The translations under genes were made by a program, and so were the position numbers. DNA of 64,000 nt from Sphingomonas sp. PP-CE-3G-477. Lineage in GTDB: Bacteria > Pseudomonadota > Alphaproteobacteria > Sphingomonadales > Sphingomonadaceae. The notes under the pieces were generated by a model. That model made no database searches. It had not been told where the DNA came from and saw only the letters and a program-made list of their open reading frames with translations. The stretch spans positions 186,001-250,000 of the forward strand of contig NZ_QAOF01000005.1 in assembly GCF_003050745.1 (NCBI RefSeq). The letters are read 5' to 3'. This document shows positions 34,138-43,000 of the stretch, in pieces (the stretch's first letter is position 1; the number at the start of each line of letters is the position of its first letter).

Positions 34138-35385
34138 TTGATCAACAACCGGCAAGCCGGCCGCCGTCGCGGTCGTGGCAACAATAATAATGGCGGCGGC
34201 GGTAGTGGTGGCGGTCAACGCCAGGGCGGCGGCGGCGGCCAGGGTGGTCGCGATACCGGCAACCGCATCGACAGCCGCGCGCGCGGCAACGCGAGCCAGC
34301 TGTACGAGAAGTACAAGAACCTCGCGCGCGACGCGCAGCAGCAGGGCGACCGGGTCAACATCGAATATTACCTCCAGTTCGCGGATCATTATTTCCGCGT
34401 CCTGAGCGAAACCCGCACCCGCTTCGAAGAGAGCCAGCCGCAGGCGCAGCAGCAGCCGCGTCGCCAGCAGCCGTTCGATCTCGACGGCGACGACGATTAC
34501 GGCGACGAGGGCGAACCGATCCGCTCCGGCGAGCAGCAGGGTACGCCCGAGCAGGCTCGTGGCGAGCAGAATGGCGGCCAGCAGAACGGCCAGTACCAGA
34601 ACGCGCCCCGCCAGAATCGTGAGGGCCAGAATCGTGAGAACCAGGCTCGCGACAACCAGAACCGCGAGGACCGCCCTCAGCGTGAAGATCGTCCGCAGCG
34701 CGAAGAGCGTCCGCGGTACGAGAACAACCGCTATGAGGGTCAGCGCAACGAGGCTCAGCCCCGCAACGAGGGCCAGCGCGAAGACCGCGTCCGTGGTGAC
34801 AACCCGCGCAACCAGCGCAACGCCCCGCGTGACGCTCAGCCGCGCGACGACCGCAACGGCGAGGAGCAGGGCCAGGCTCGCGAAGCGCAGGCCCGCGAGA
34901 ACCAGGCTCGTGAGAACCAGCCCCGCGACGAGCAGGTCCGTGAACCCCGCAGCGATTACCGCGATGCGCCGCAGCGTGAGACGATCCGTCGCACGCCCCG
35001 CGTGAGCGCCCCGGTCGCCAACGCCAACCAGGATTCGGAAGCCGATGCGGTCCGTTCGGTAACCGAAACCACCGAGCAGGCCACTCAGCCAGCCGAAGCC
35101 GTCGAGACGACGACGCCCGTCGCCGCGGCCGAGGAGCAGCCTCGCCGTCGCGGTCGCCCGCGTCGCGATCGCAGCCTCGACGCACCGGTTGCGCAGGACG
35201 AAGGCGCGCCGACGGCGTTGGACGCGGATCGCCTGCCGCCATCGCTCGGCATTTCGGCAACCGTCGCGCCGACGCCAGCGCCAACCCCGGCCACCGAAGC
35301 GGCTCCGGCCGCCGACGTCGCCGTCGAGGAAAAGCCTCGCCGCCGCCGTGTTCGCGCGGTGCCGGACGAAGTCCAGGCACGCTGA
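34138..35385 (+). CDS. DUF4167 domain protein, low-complexity RNA-binding-like
   Basis: 415 residues from TTG at 34138 (MINNRQAGRRRGRGNNNNGG), with TGAGGA 7 nt upstream. The N-terminal RG/GGQ-rich segment leads into the DUF4167 core (about 45-95: GNASQLYEKYKNLARDAQQQ then GDRVNIEYYLQFADHYFRVL). The centre (~125-300) is an extreme Arg/Glu/Asn/Gln tract of repeats such as NREDRPQRE and ARENQ, and the C-terminus is an Ala/Pro/Arg tail. The family is conserved in alphaproteobacteria; function is unknown, and the RGG-like composition suggests RNA binding. A terminator follows at 35427. Confidence 0.9.
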   Translation: MINNRQAGRRRGRGNNNNGGGGSGGGQRQGGGGGQGGRDTGNRIDSRARGNASQLYEKYKNLARDAQQQGDRVNIEYYLQFADHYFRVLSETRTRFEESQPQAQQQPRRQQPFDLDGDDDYGDEGEPIRSGEQQGTPEQARGEQNGGQQNGQYQNAPRQNREGQNRENQARDNQNREDRPQREDRPQREERPRYENNRYEGQRNEAQPRNEGQREDRVRGDNPRNQRNAPRDAQPRDDRNGEEQGQAREAQARENQARENQPRDEQVREPRSDYRDAPQRETIRRTPRVSAPVANANQDSEADAVRSVTETTEQATQPAEAVETTTPVAAAEEQPRRRGRPRRDRSLDAPVAQDEGAPTALDADRLPPSLGISATVAPTPAPTPATEAAPAADVAVEEKPRRRRVRAVPDEVQAR

Positions 35386-35426
35386 TTTCATCGCCCCGGA
35401 TCAGTCCGGGATCACGAAGGCTTGAG

Positions 35427-35464
35427 AAAGGTCGGTACTGCGTCGAGCGGTACCGACCTTTTTT
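35427..35464 (+). terminator. Rho-independent terminator after the DUF4167 gene
   Basis: AAAGGTCGGTAC pairs with GTACCGACCTTT around an 11-nt loop, ending in a run of T (35459-35464). It lies 41 bp after the stop codon. Confidence 0.92.
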
Positions 35465-35509
35465 ATGTTCGGATCAGGCGCGAGGCAGGTACCGGTCCCG
35501 GCCAGAGCA

Positions 35510-35544
35510 GGGGTACGGGCAGGGGCAGGGGCAGGGGCAGGGGG
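35510..35544 (+). repeat. Tandem GGGGCA hexamer, G-quadruplex-capable
   Basis: The strand reads GGGG-TAC-GGG-CA-GGGG-CA-GGGG-CA-GGGG-CA-GGGGG: six G runs of three or more separated by 2-3 nt. It lies between the DUF4167 terminator and the 3' end of the minus-strand gene at 35579. Copy number may vary by slippage. Confidence 0.85.
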
Positions 35545-35578
35545 CCAGTATCAGGTCATGCGATCGCTCGCCGTCCGC

Positions 35579-35923
35579 TCACTCGATCCGCGCGACGTCC
35601 TCGTCATGCCCGCTTCCCGAACTGAGGAACGCGAGCCCCATCAGCAGTCCGGCCATCATCACCGATCCGCCGACTCCGCCGATCACCGCCAATATCGTCA
35701 CCAGATGCAGCGGCCCCTGGAGGTGCGCCATCGCCACGATCACCGCCGCGACGCAGATCGCCGCGGCCAGCACCATCCACGCCATGATCCCGCGAAACCG
35801 TGCCCAGGCGAACGCGGCATAATGCGGATCGTCGAGCCCGACTGGTAAGCGGTCCGACGGTTCTGGCGGCGGTCCGGGCGTAGGCGCGCGATCGGTCATC
35901 GCTTCCCATTGCCGCGCAAACAT
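35579..35923 (-). CDS. Small two-helix membrane protein of unknown function
   Basis: 114 residues from MFARQWEAMTDRAPTPGPPP. The proline-rich N-terminus (~1-45) precedes two membrane helices (RGIMAWMVLAAAICVAAVIV and VTILAVIGGVGGSVMMAGLL) and an acidic tail GSGHDEDVARIE. The start at 35923 is backed by GAGGA about 5 nt upstream; a second possible start is the internal ATG at 35899 (MTDRAP). It is divergent from the CBS-domain gene with 47 bp between starts. No family name was recognised. Confidence 0.75.
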   Translation of the reverse strand: MFARQWEAMTDRAPTPGPPPEPSDRLPVGLDDPHYAAFAWARFRGIMAWMVLAAAICVAAVIVAMAHLQGPLHLVTILAVIGGVGGSVMMAGLLMGLAFLSSGSGHDEDVARIE

Positions 35924-35970
35924 GGTTTCCTCAACCCACGCGCACCAGACGCAAGTGAGGAGAGGCGAAG

Positions 35971-36396
35971 ATGACGATCGCGGCGATCCTGAAGGACAAG
36001 GGCGACATACAGTCGCTGGCACCGGACTCTACGGTGGCCGAGGCGGTGGCGTTGCTTGCGGAGAAGCGGATCGGCGCCGCGCCGGTGCTCGATGGCGGCC
36101 GCGTCGTCGGTATCTTCTCGGAGCGCGATGTGATCCATTGCCTGCAATCGGATGGCGCAGCGGCGCTGGAACGGCGGATCGGTGATGTGATGACCACCGC
36201 AGTGAAGACGATTGGTCCCAACGAGTCGGCGATCGGGGCGTTGTCACTGATGACCCAGCGGCGAATCCGTCACCTTCCGGTGATCGAGGGCGACGTGCTG
36301 GTCGGGTTCGTGTCGATCGGCGACCTCGTCAAATACCGCATCGACCGGATCGAAGCCGACGCCGCGGCGATGCGCGAATATATCCAGTCCGCGTGA
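35971..36396 (+). CDS. CBS-domain pair protein
   Basis: 141 residues made almost entirely of two CBS motifs: repeat 1 includes TVAEAVALLAEKRIGAAPVL with GRVVGIFSERDVIH; repeat 2 includes IGALSLMTQRRIRHLPVIEG with LVGFVSIGDLVKY. Such stand-alone proteins sense adenosine nucleotides (AMP, ATP, SAM) and regulate partners; the partner is unknown. It is preceded by GAGGAG and stands between a membrane protein gene and a geneless stretch. Confidence 0.92.
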   Translation: MTIAAILKDKGDIQSLAPDSTVAEAVALLAEKRIGAAPVLDGGRVVGIFSERDVIHCLQSDGAAALERRIGDVMTTAVKTIGPNESAIGALSLMTQRRIRHLPVIEGDVLVGFVSIGDLVKYRIDRIEADAAAMREYIQSA

Positions 36397-36892
36397 CCTG
36401 AGGAATTGAACCCGGGCTTGTTCGCCATGCAGCGGGTCTTTCTTGGCACGCCGGCGGCATGACGGACGTGGTCGGCAGTCGCATCCGATGAAGTCGGCAT
36501 CTCGGAGAACACCATGCGGCATAACGACCGTCACCTAGGCGTCGCGCCATGCCGAATCCGGCCAGCGCGTCGAGTACAGGACGGAGATAGCGGATCAGGT
36601 TGCGCCGCCCACTGTGCCGCGGGATCGAGGCTCGACGGATCAATTCCGATCGCCAGCCGTCACTTGGACCGACGCCGTCGCCGAGCGTCGGGCGATGCCA
36701 GCAGCGATGGCGGATGGCATCGAGCACACGACGCGGTTCGGCTGGAAAAGACGCGACGACGCGCTTCAGGGCGCTGAACTTGGCTGGTGGTAAAGCATTG
36801 CGCAGAATCGAAACGAGCTGGTTGCGTATTACTGCGCGCGTGAGGCGCGTTGCGCACGCTGGATACGCTCGCCGGGTAGAACCAGCCGCGCG
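36397..36892. other. Geneless stretch with a possible decayed open frame
   Basis: 496 bp separate the CBS-domain gene from the M23 peptidase. No gene with convincing family resemblance was seen. On the minus strand an uninterrupted frame covers roughly 36329-36880 and includes protein-like segments (NQLVSILRNALPPAKFSALK and RVLDAIRHRCWHR), but codon bias is weaker than in neighbours and no start or Shine-Dalgarno is clear. It may be a remnant. No repeat of the palindromic families lies here. Confidence 0.4.
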
Positions 36893-37732
36893 TTATCGCA
36901 TCGGTTCTGCAACCAGCATCGGGTCGAGCTTGGCGTCGTTCCAGCGCAATGCCCAGTGAAGGTGGGGGCCGGTGGCGCGGCCGGTCATGCCGACGGCGCC
37001 GATCGGTTGGCCTTTTGTCACATGGTCGCCGAGCTTCACGTCGATCCGCGAGAGGTGCAGGAACGCACTATTCAGGTCCATGCCATGGTCGAGCATCAGG
37101 AGGTTGCCCTCCAGCGTGAAGGGGTGATCGGCGGCGAGGATCACGACGCCGTCGGCGGGGGCGGTGACGATCGCGCCGGTTGGCCTGGCGATGTCGGTGC
37201 CTGAATGATAGCTGCCGGGTTCACCCTTGTAGATGCGTTGCGCGCCGAACAGGCCAGAGATGCGGCCCGTCGCCGGCCATGCGAACGCCTGGCGCCAGCC
37301 CTGCGCGTCGGTGGTGCGGGCACGGGCGGCGACGATCTGGGCGAGTTCGGGCGGACGCAGGTTGGCGAAGACCGGGTCGGGCGCGGGGAATTTTGGGAGC
37401 GTGTCGAGACGCTCGATCCGCCACGCCCGCGGCGCAATCGTTAGACTTTGCGTGACACTGCGGCCGTCGGCAAACGTGGCCGTCAGTGTCGCTTGCGACC
37501 CCGCATCGCGGTGGAAGCCGGCGATGAAGCGGCCGTCGGGGGAGAGCGCGATCGGCTTGCCGTTCAGCGCGAGCGTGCGCGTACCGGCAGGGGCGGTGCC
37601 GAGGATCAGCCCGCCCTGGCTGAGCGTGCCGGTCCAGCGGAAGGCGGACTGGGACGCGGTATTCGAGGGCGGTGCTTGCTGGGCGGCGGCACCGGATGCA
37701 GCCAGCAGGACGAGCACCGTCGCGCGGATCAT
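36893..37732 (-). CDS. M23-family peptidoglycan endopeptidase-like protein
   Basis: 279 residues. A signal peptide (MIRATVLVLLAASGAAAQQ) directs export. The M23 (LytM) domain is C-terminal: the first zinc-site motif in GSYHSGTDIARPTGAIVTAP (His...Asp), and the second HxH in GRATGPHLHWALRW. The N-terminal half (~30-120) resembles the all-beta domain common before M23 in this group. It probably cuts peptide cross-links in peptidoglycan. Its start overlaps the end of DUF2093 by 4 bp. Confidence 0.92.
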   Translation of the reverse strand: MIRATVLVLLAASGAAAQQAPPSNTASQSAFRWTGTLSQGGLILGTAPAGTRTLALNGKPIALSPDGRFIAGFHRDAGSQATLTATFADGRSVTQSLTIAPRAWRIERLDTLPKFPAPDPVFANLRPPELAQIVAARARTTDAQGWRQAFAWPATGRISGLFGAQRIYKGEPGSYHSGTDIARPTGAIVTAPADGVVILAADHPFTLEGNLLMLDHGMDLNSAFLHLSRIDVKLGDHVTKGQPIGAVGMTGRATGPHLHWALRWNDAKLDPMLVAEPMR

Positions 37733-37929
37733 CGTGGGGCCATCGCTTCGCTGGCGGCCGCAGCGGTGGCGTAGGCTTCCTGGCGCGCGACGCTCCAGTA
37801 GCGCAGGTCTTCGAGCGCGATGCGGTGGCCGGTGGCGGCGCAGGCGACGTGGTCGCCGGGGCTGAGCACGCGGAAGCCGTTGGCCATATAGTGCAGGCGG
37901 GCGACGCGGTCGGAGTTGGACATCAGCAT
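37729..37929 (-). CDS. DUF2093 family protein
   Basis: 66 residues. The compact DUF2093 pattern is clear: RLHYMANGFRVLSPGDHVAC and GHRIALEDLRYWSVARQEAY. The family occurs in alphaproteobacteria next to xseA. Function is unknown; the single Cys in VACAATG and lack of membrane helices suggest a small soluble protein. It lies between xseA and the M23 peptidase on the same strand, 12 bp after xseA. Confidence 0.92.
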   Translation of the reverse strand: MLMSNSDRVARLHYMANGFRVLSPGDHVACAATGHRIALEDLRYWSVARQEAYATAAAASEAMAPR

Positions 37930-37941
37930 GGCAGGTCTTCT

Positions 37942-39378
37942 CTACAGCAGGGTCGGCTGGCGCGGCGCCGGATCGGGCGCGGGCTTGGCCTTGGGGGCAG
38001 CATAGGTTTTGGCGGCGGGGCGCTCAAGGCCGGTGTCCGTCACCGCATCGACCACGCCGTCGCGGAAGTGGAGCGTCAGCGTCCCCGCATCGCGCGCCGA
38101 TGTGGCCGAGGCGAGCGTCTCGCCGCCGGGACGCGCCGTGACGCGGGCATAGCCGCGGTCGAGGATCGCGTCGGGGTTGAGCGACTGGACGAGGCGCCAC
38201 GTCGCGTCGAGCTGCGCGCGTTTCGCTTCGAGTTTGCGTTCGAGGGTGGCGGGACGGAGTGCTGCGCCCGAGCGATCGAGACTGCCGCGTGCAAGGGTCA
38301 GCCGCCGCTCCAGCCCGCGATCGAGACGCTGGCCAAAGTCGTCGGCGCGCTGGCGCTGAGGCCCGAGCAACTGGTCGCGCTTTGGCAGCAACCGCGCCAA
38401 CGCATCGAGCCGCTCGCGACCACGCTCGACGTGGCGGCGCGCGCAGCGCTCGGTACGGTTGCGGTGGCTGTCGATCGTCAGCCGCAGGTCGGCGAGCACC
38501 GGCACCGCAATCTCGGCCGCCGCGGTCGGCGTCGGCGCGCGCAGGTCGGCGGCGAAATCGCACAAGGTCGTATCGGTCTCATGCCCGACCGCGGAGATGA
38601 TCGGGATCGTGCAGGCGGCGACCGCGCGGACCACGACCTCCTCGTTGAACGACCACAGATCCTCGACCGAGCCACCGCCGCGCGCGACGATCACGAGGTC
38701 GGGGCGCGGTACCGGACCGCCGGGGACGATCGCGTCGAACCCGCGGACGGCGGCGGCGATCTCGGCGGCGGAACCCTCGCCCTGCACCTTGACCGGCCAC
38801 ACGATGACGTGCGTCGGGCAGCGATCTTCCAGGCGGTGAAGGATATCCCGGATGACGGCGCCGGTGCCCGAGGTGACGACGCCGATCACCTTCGGCATGA
38901 ACGGCAGGCGCTTCTTCCGCGTGCCGTCGAACAGCCCCTCGCCCGCCAGCTTCGCCTTCAGCTTCTCGAGCAGCGCCATCAGCGCGCCGGCACCGGCCAG
39001 CTCCATCCGTTCGATGACGATCTGGTATTTCGAGCGGCCGGGATAGGTGGTGAGCTTGCCGGTCGCGATGACCTCGATGCCGTCCTGCGGCACGAAGGCG
39101 AGGCTCGACGCATTGCCCTTCCAGATGACGCCGTCGATCGCCGCCTGGTCGTCTTTCAACGACATGTAGCAATGCCCGGAGGCGACGCGCTTCCAGCCCG
39201 AGATCTCGCCACGCAGCCGGACATGGCCGAATTCGCCCTCGACCATCCGCTTCAGCTTGAACGCCAGTTCGCCGACCGACATGGCGAGTGCGTTGTCGCC
39301 GGGGACTTGCTCGGCTACCAGCCGCCCCATGTTTGCCACCATGTCGCTGGACACATCATCGGAAAAGGGATCGGGCAT
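37942..39378 (-). CDS. xseA: Exodeoxyribonuclease VII large subunit
   Basis: 478 residues from [20 protein letters not shown]. The N-terminal OB fold (~45-145) includes [20 protein letters not shown]. The catalytic domain contains [20 protein letters not shown], then [20 protein letters not shown] and [20 protein letters not shown], all XseA hallmarks. A long helical tail follows. It degrades single-stranded DNA with XseB. The start codon (39376-39378) overlaps the purD start codon on the other strand by two bases; AGGA lies about 6 nt upstream. A later start at MVANMG is possible. Confidence 0.93.
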   Translation of the reverse strand: MPDPFSDDVSSDMVANMGRLVAEQVPGDNALAMSVGELAFKLKRMVEGEFGHVRLRGEISGWKRVASGHCYMSLKDDQAAIDGVIWKGNASSLAFVPQDGIEVIATGKLTTYPGRSKYQIVIERMELAGAGALMALLEKLKAKLAGEGLFDGTRKKRLPFMPKVIGVVTSGTGAVIRDILHRLEDRCPTHVIVWPVKVQGEGSAAEIAAAVRGFDAIVPGGPVPRPDLVIVARGGGSVEDLWSFNEEVVVRAVAACTIPIISAVGHETDTTLCDFAADLRAPTPTAAAEIAVPVLADLRLTIDSHRNRTERCARRHVERGRERLDALARLLPKRDQLLGPQRQRADDFGQRLDRGLERRLTLARGSLDRSGAALRPATLERKLEAKRAQLDATWRLVQSLNPDAILDRGYARVTARPGGETLASATSARDAGTLTLHFRDGVVDAVTDTGLERPAAKTYAAPKAKPAPDPAPRQPTLL

Positions 39379-40639
39379 GAACGTCCTGCTGCTGGGCTCG
39401 GGGGGGCGCGAACATGCGCTCGCGTGGAAGCTGGTGCAATCTCGCGGCCTCGATACGCTGTATGCCGCGCCGGGCAACCCCGGGATCGCGCGCGTTACGA
39501 CGCTCGTGCCGCTCGATGCGACGGATCACGCCGCCGTCGTCGCGTTCGTGCGCGAACATGAGGTCGGTCTGGTCGTGATCGGACCCGAGGCGCCGCTGGT
39601 CGACGGGCTGGCGGACTCGCTGCGTGCGGCCGACGTTCCGGTGTTTGGGCCGTCGAAGGCGGCGGCGCAGTTGGAGGGGTCGAAGGGCTTCACCAAGGAT
39701 CTGTGCCTGCGCGCCGGCATCCCGACCGCGGGCTATGTCCGTGTGAAGAGCCGCGAAGAGGCGGATATCGCGCTTGCCCGCACCTTCTCGCTGCCGGTGG
39801 TCATCAAGGCGGACGGCCTCGCAGCCGGCAAGGGCGTGGTGATCGCGTTCAGCGCGGCCGAAGCCGATGCCGCGCTCGACGCGCTGTTCGCCGACGGGGA
39901 AGCCGAGGCAGTGATCGAGGAATTCCTTGAAGGCGAGGAGGCGAGCCTCTTCGTGCTGACCGACGGCGTGGCGCTGATGCCGTTCGGCTCCGCACAGGAT
40001 CACAAGCGCGTCGGCGAGGGCGACACCGGGCCGAACACCGGCGGGATGGGCGCGTACAGCCCTGCGCTCGTGCTGACGCCGGCGCTGGAGAAGCGCGCGA
40101 TCGACGAGATCGTTGCGCCGACCGTGGCTACGATGGCGGCGGAAGGCATGCCGTTCTCGGGCGTGCTGTACGCAGGGCTGATGCTGACGCCGCAGGGGCC
40201 CAAGCTGATCGAATATAATGCGAGGTTCGGCGATCCCGAGACGCAGGTGCTGATGATGCGCTTCCAGGGCGACCTGCTGGCGACGATGCTGACGGTGGCG
40301 GAAGGCCGCCTCGGCGAGATGCCGGCGGCGCAGTTCAGCGACGAAACTGCGTTGACGGTGGTTATGGCGGCCGAGGGGTATCCTGGTACGCCCAAGTCCG
40401 GTGGCGCGATCGTCGGGCTGGACTCGGCGCGGGCTGCGGGGGGCACGGTGTTCCATGCGGGCACGCGGTTGGAAGATGGCGGGCTGGTCGCCTCGGGCGG
40501 GCGCGTACTGGCAGTGACCGCAACCGGCGGCGACGTCGCGACGGCGCAGGCCAACGCCTATCGCGCGGTCGAGGCGATCGATTTTGCGGAAGGCTTCTAC
40601 CGCCGCGACATCGGCTGGCGCGAAATCGCGCGCGGGTGA
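39377..40639 (+). CDS. purD: Phosphoribosylamine-glycine ligase
   Basis: 420 residues from [23 protein letters not shown]-grasp domain features are [71 protein letters not shown] and [20 protein letters not shown]. It catalyses the second step of purine synthesis. The open frame extends 120 bp upstream through xseA coding sequence, but family starts align to 39377. A perfect hairpin follows the stop at 40646. Confidence 0.97.
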   Translation: MNVLLLGSGGREHALAWKLVQSRGLDTLYAAPGNPGIARVTTLVPLDATDHAAVVAFVREHEVGLVVIGPEAPLVDGLADSLRAADVPVFGPSKAAAQLEGSKGFTKDLCLRAGIPTAGYVRVKSREEADIALARTFSLPVVIKADGLAAGKGVVIAFSAAEADAALDALFADGEAEAVIEEFLEGEEASLFVLTDGVALMPFGSAQDHKRVGEGDTGPNTGGMGAYSPALVLTPALEKRAIDEIVAPTVATMAAEGMPFSGVLYAGLMLTPQGPKLIEYNARFGDPETQVLMMRFQGDLLATMLTVAEGRLGEMPAAQFSDETALTVVMAAEGYPGTPKSGGAIVGLDSARAAGGTVFHAGTRLEDGGLVASGGRVLAVTATGGDVATAQANAYRAVEAIDFAEGFYRRDIGWREIARG

Positions 40640-40645
40640 TGCACG

Positions 40646-40677
40646 CCTGATCCTCCCCCGCGAAGGGGAGGATCAGG
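40646..40677. repeat. Perfect hairpin after purD
   Basis: A 13-bp stem, CCTGATCCTCCCC pairing with GGGGAGGATCAGG around CGCGAA, lies 6 bp after the purD stop. It belongs to the same family as the larger repeat at 45332-45458 (GATCCTCCCC core). It may attenuate transcription; there is no T tract. Confidence 0.75.
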
Positions 40678-40729
40678 CTGACTGTCCCGCCGATTAGGTC
40701 TCGCCGCCCTTCGCGCGTGACGCTACGGT

Positions 40730-41530
40730 ATGGCAATGAACGAAACTTCCGCGACCTCCGCCTCGGGCCTGAGCCTGCTGCCCGACGGCATCGCCACGCT
40801 GACGGCGATCCACTTCACGATCATCGCCGTCGTCGCGATCCTCGTCGTGATCGGCCTGATCTGGGGCATCCGGGCCAAGCGTAGCCGCACCAAGGCCGCT
40901 CACGACGTGATCGCCAATGCCGAGGAGGCCGGCGTTCCGCCCGAGCCGGTCTCGGCAAAACCACCCGAGCCGATCGCGGCGAAACCACCCGAGCCGATCG
41001 CGGCTAAACCAGAGGTCGAGCCGCGCAAGGCCGAGCAATCCCAAGTGCAGACGCAGGCGCCGATCGCGCCGGTTGCGCCGCCCCCGTCTGCACCCGTGCG
41101 CAGTGCGCCCGAACCTACGCCGGTCTTGCGCGACGACGATGCGCCGCAAACGCACGATCGTCTGGCTGACGAACCGACCGCCGCCGCGTCGCCCTCGGTG
41201 GCAACCCCGGCAATTGAAACCGCCGCACCCGCACCCGTAGCGCCACCCGAACAGGCGCCGATCGCACCCGCAGCACCGGCGCAGTCCTATGCGGACGGCC
41301 CCGTCACGCAGTTGAAGGGGCTCGGACCGAAGGTTGCGGCACAGCTTGGCGCGCTCGGCGTCGCGACCGTCGGCGAGATGGCGGCGCTGTCGGACAGCGA
41401 AGCGCAGCGCATCGACGCGCAGCTTGGCAACTTCACTGGCCGGATGGGCCGCGATCGCTGGATCGAGCAGGCGCGGTTGCTGGCGGCTGGCGACAAGGCC
41501 GGCTTCGAAGCGGTGTTCGGCAAGCTCTGA
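40730..41530 (+). CDS. Membrane-anchored protein with C-terminal helix-hairpin-helix domain
   Basis: 266 residues. One membrane helix near the N-terminus (AIHFTIIAVVAILVVIGLIW, ~25-45) is followed by a long Pro/Ala/Glu-rich linker (~60-195), including two exact copies of AKPPEPIA, and a C-terminal helix-hairpin-helix segment (~200-265): DGPVTQLKGLGPKVAAQLGA then LGVATVGEMAALSD. The C-terminal fold resembles the 'flap endonuclease-like' HhH proteins found in many bacteria; no catalytic residues are evident, so DNA binding is an inference. Start at 40730 or ATG 40736. Confidence 0.8.
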   Translation: MAMNETSATSASGLSLLPDGIATLTAIHFTIIAVVAILVVIGLIWGIRAKRSRTKAAHDVIANAEEAGVPPEPVSAKPPEPIAAKPPEPIAAKPEVEPRKAEQSQVQTQAPIAPVAPPPSAPVRSAPEPTPVLRDDDAPQTHDRLADEPTAAASPSVATPAIETAAPAPVAPPEQAPIAPAAPAQSYADGPVTQLKGLGPKVAAQLGALGVATVGEMAALSDSEAQRIDAQLGNFTGRMGRDRWIEQARLLAAGDKAGFEAVFGKL

Positions 41531-41587
41531 GCGAGGCCTTCGCGCGAGACGACCCACGCCGGGATCGCACGCGATCGGTTAACCGCG

Positions 41588-41603
41588 ATCCGCACGTGCG
41601 GAT
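41588..41603. promoter_or_regulatory. 16-bp perfect palindrome upstream of mlaA
   Basis: ATCCGCACGTGCGGAT reads identically on both strands. Another palindrome, CGGTTAACCG, lies about 10 bp to the left. They sit in the 163-bp gap before mlaA, about 90 bp from its start, and could be a repressor or activator site. No known operator was recognised. Confidence 0.4.
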
Positions 41604-41693
41604 GACGATTGGCTCTATGCTCCACGCGCGCCGACGGGCATGTCAGGCGCGTCGCATCTCGATGTAGGAGAGCGGCCGATAACAGGGCGATGA

Positions 41694-42803
41694 GTGCACA
41701 TGCTGGTAACGATGAGCGCAATGCTGTTGACGGCTGCCCCCGTTCACGTGGCAGCCGTACCGATCGCGTTGCCCGGCGACGCCGCGCGCGTGGCGCTGCC
41801 CGGCGCGGTGCTGTCGCCATTTTCCAACGACTTCCCGGACGCCGCGTCGATGGCGGTGTCGCCGCTTGCCCTGGCCGCGTCGCTTCCGGCGATCGAGATT
41901 TTCGCGCAGGGGCTGCCGACGCAGGACATTCCGCCGGTCGGCCCCGCTCCGTTGGGGACGCCGCCTGCCGAGCGAGCGCATAACGACATCGTCGTTACCG
42001 GCCGCAAGGAGAGCGCGGGCGATCCGCTGCGCGCGGTCAACGCCGAGTCGTTCGCGGTAACGCAGAAGGTCGACGACGCGGTGATCGGTCCGGTCGCGCG
42101 GACCTACAAGAAGACCGTGCCGAGCCCCATTCGGCGCGGCATCCACAATTTCCTCTACAATCTGCGCGAGCCGATCGTCTTCCTCAACTTCCTGCTCCAG
42201 TTCAAGCCGGGCAAGGCAGCGGAGACGGTCGGGCGGTTCGCGATCAACACGACGATCGGCGTGGCCGGCGTGCTCGACATGGCCAAGAAGAAGCCGTTCC
42301 ACCTGCCGCGCCGTTCGAACGGGTTCGCCAACACGCTTGGCTATTACGGCGTCAAGAATGGCCCGTTCCTGTTCCTGCCGCTGGTCGGACCGACGACGAT
42401 CCGCGACCTGCTGGGCGGTGCGGTCGATCGCCTGATCCTGCCGGTCGCCATTGGCAAGCCGTTCACCAGCACGGCGTACGCGATCCCCGCGGGCATCCTG
42501 GGTGCGCTCGATCACCGGTCGGAGTTCGACCAGACGTTGAAGGACCTGCACGACAACTCGCCAGATCCGTACGCAGCGACGCGCGCATTCTATCTCAACC
42601 GGCGACAGGCGGAGATCGACCATCTCCATGGGCGGGTCGAGGGCGATCCGGCGGGGATGTCAGGGCCGCCGCCGAGCGTGGTGCCGTTCGTGCCGAGCGA
42701 CCTGGAGCCGGGGGCGAGGCCGGTTTCGGAGGTGCCTGAAAAGACTCAGGTGGTCGAGACGCCGGCGGTTGATGCGAAGCCGGCGGCCGAAACCGGACAG
42801 TAG
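41694..42803 (+). CDS. mlaA: MlaA/VacJ-family outer-membrane lipid-asymmetry protein (no lipobox)
   Basis: 369 residues. The MlaA core spans ~125-310: SPIRRGIHNFLYNLREPIVF, then FLLQFKPGKAAETVGRFAIN, FANTLGYYGVKNGPFLFLPL and VGPTTIRDLLGGAVDR are all typical. MlaA normally is an outer-membrane lipoprotein that removes misplaced phospholipids. Here the N-terminus (MLVTMSAMLLTAAPVHVAAV) is a signal-like stretch without a lipobox and the whole protein lacks cysteine. Long Pro/Ala-rich extensions flank the core. Start is GTG 41694 or ATG 41700. No other mla gene is in the window. Confidence 0.9.
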   Translation: MHMLVTMSAMLLTAAPVHVAAVPIALPGDAARVALPGAVLSPFSNDFPDAASMAVSPLALAASLPAIEIFAQGLPTQDIPPVGPAPLGTPPAERAHNDIVVTGRKESAGDPLRAVNAESFAVTQKVDDAVIGPVARTYKKTVPSPIRRGIHNFLYNLREPIVFLNFLLQFKPGKAAETVGRFAINTTIGVAGVLDMAKKKPFHLPRRSNGFANTLGYYGVKNGPFLFLPLVGPTTIRDLLGGAVDRLILPVAIGKPFTSTAYAIPAGILGALDHRSEFDQTLKDLHDNSPDPYAATRAFYLNRRQAEIDHLHGRVEGDPAGMSGPPPSVVPFVPSDLEPGARPVSEVPEKTQVVETPAVDAKPAAETGQ

Positions 42804-42834
42804 AAAGGACGGAGCCGAACGCTCTCGTCGTCGT

Positions 42835-42975
42835 CCCCCCGTTCGTGCTGAGTAGAGACCGAGTAGCTCCGTCAGGAGCGTATTGAGGGCTCGTATCGAA
42901 GCATGGGTTCCGCGCGCCAACCTGTCCTTCGATACGCCGCTTCGACAAGCTCAGCGGCACTCAGGACGAACGGGT
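42835..42975. repeat. Imperfect inverted repeat with TTCGACAAGCTCAG core
   Basis: CCCGTTCGTGCTGAGT at the left matches the complement of ACTCAGGACGAACGGG at the right with one mismatch, and inner arms also pair (TCGTATCGAAG with CCTTCGATACG). The right half carries TTCGACAAGCTCAGCGGC. This type of element is frequent between sphingomonad genes. Confidence 0.7.
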
Positions 42976-43000
42976 TTTGGGAGATCGTCGCCCGAACACT

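Noticed and set aside
33937..35391. 484-codon minus-strand frame with Leu/Val-rich repeats opposite the DUF4167 gene
   Set aside because: It mirrors the repetitive coding sequence of DUF4167 and looks like a membrane protein only because Arg/Glu codons read in reverse give Leu/Val. No start or Shine-Dalgarno was seen.
36444..36459. TGGCACGCCGGCGGCA, sigma-54-like
   Set aside because: The TTGC part is replaced by CGGC, and no gene follows on that strand; likely chance in GC-rich DNA.
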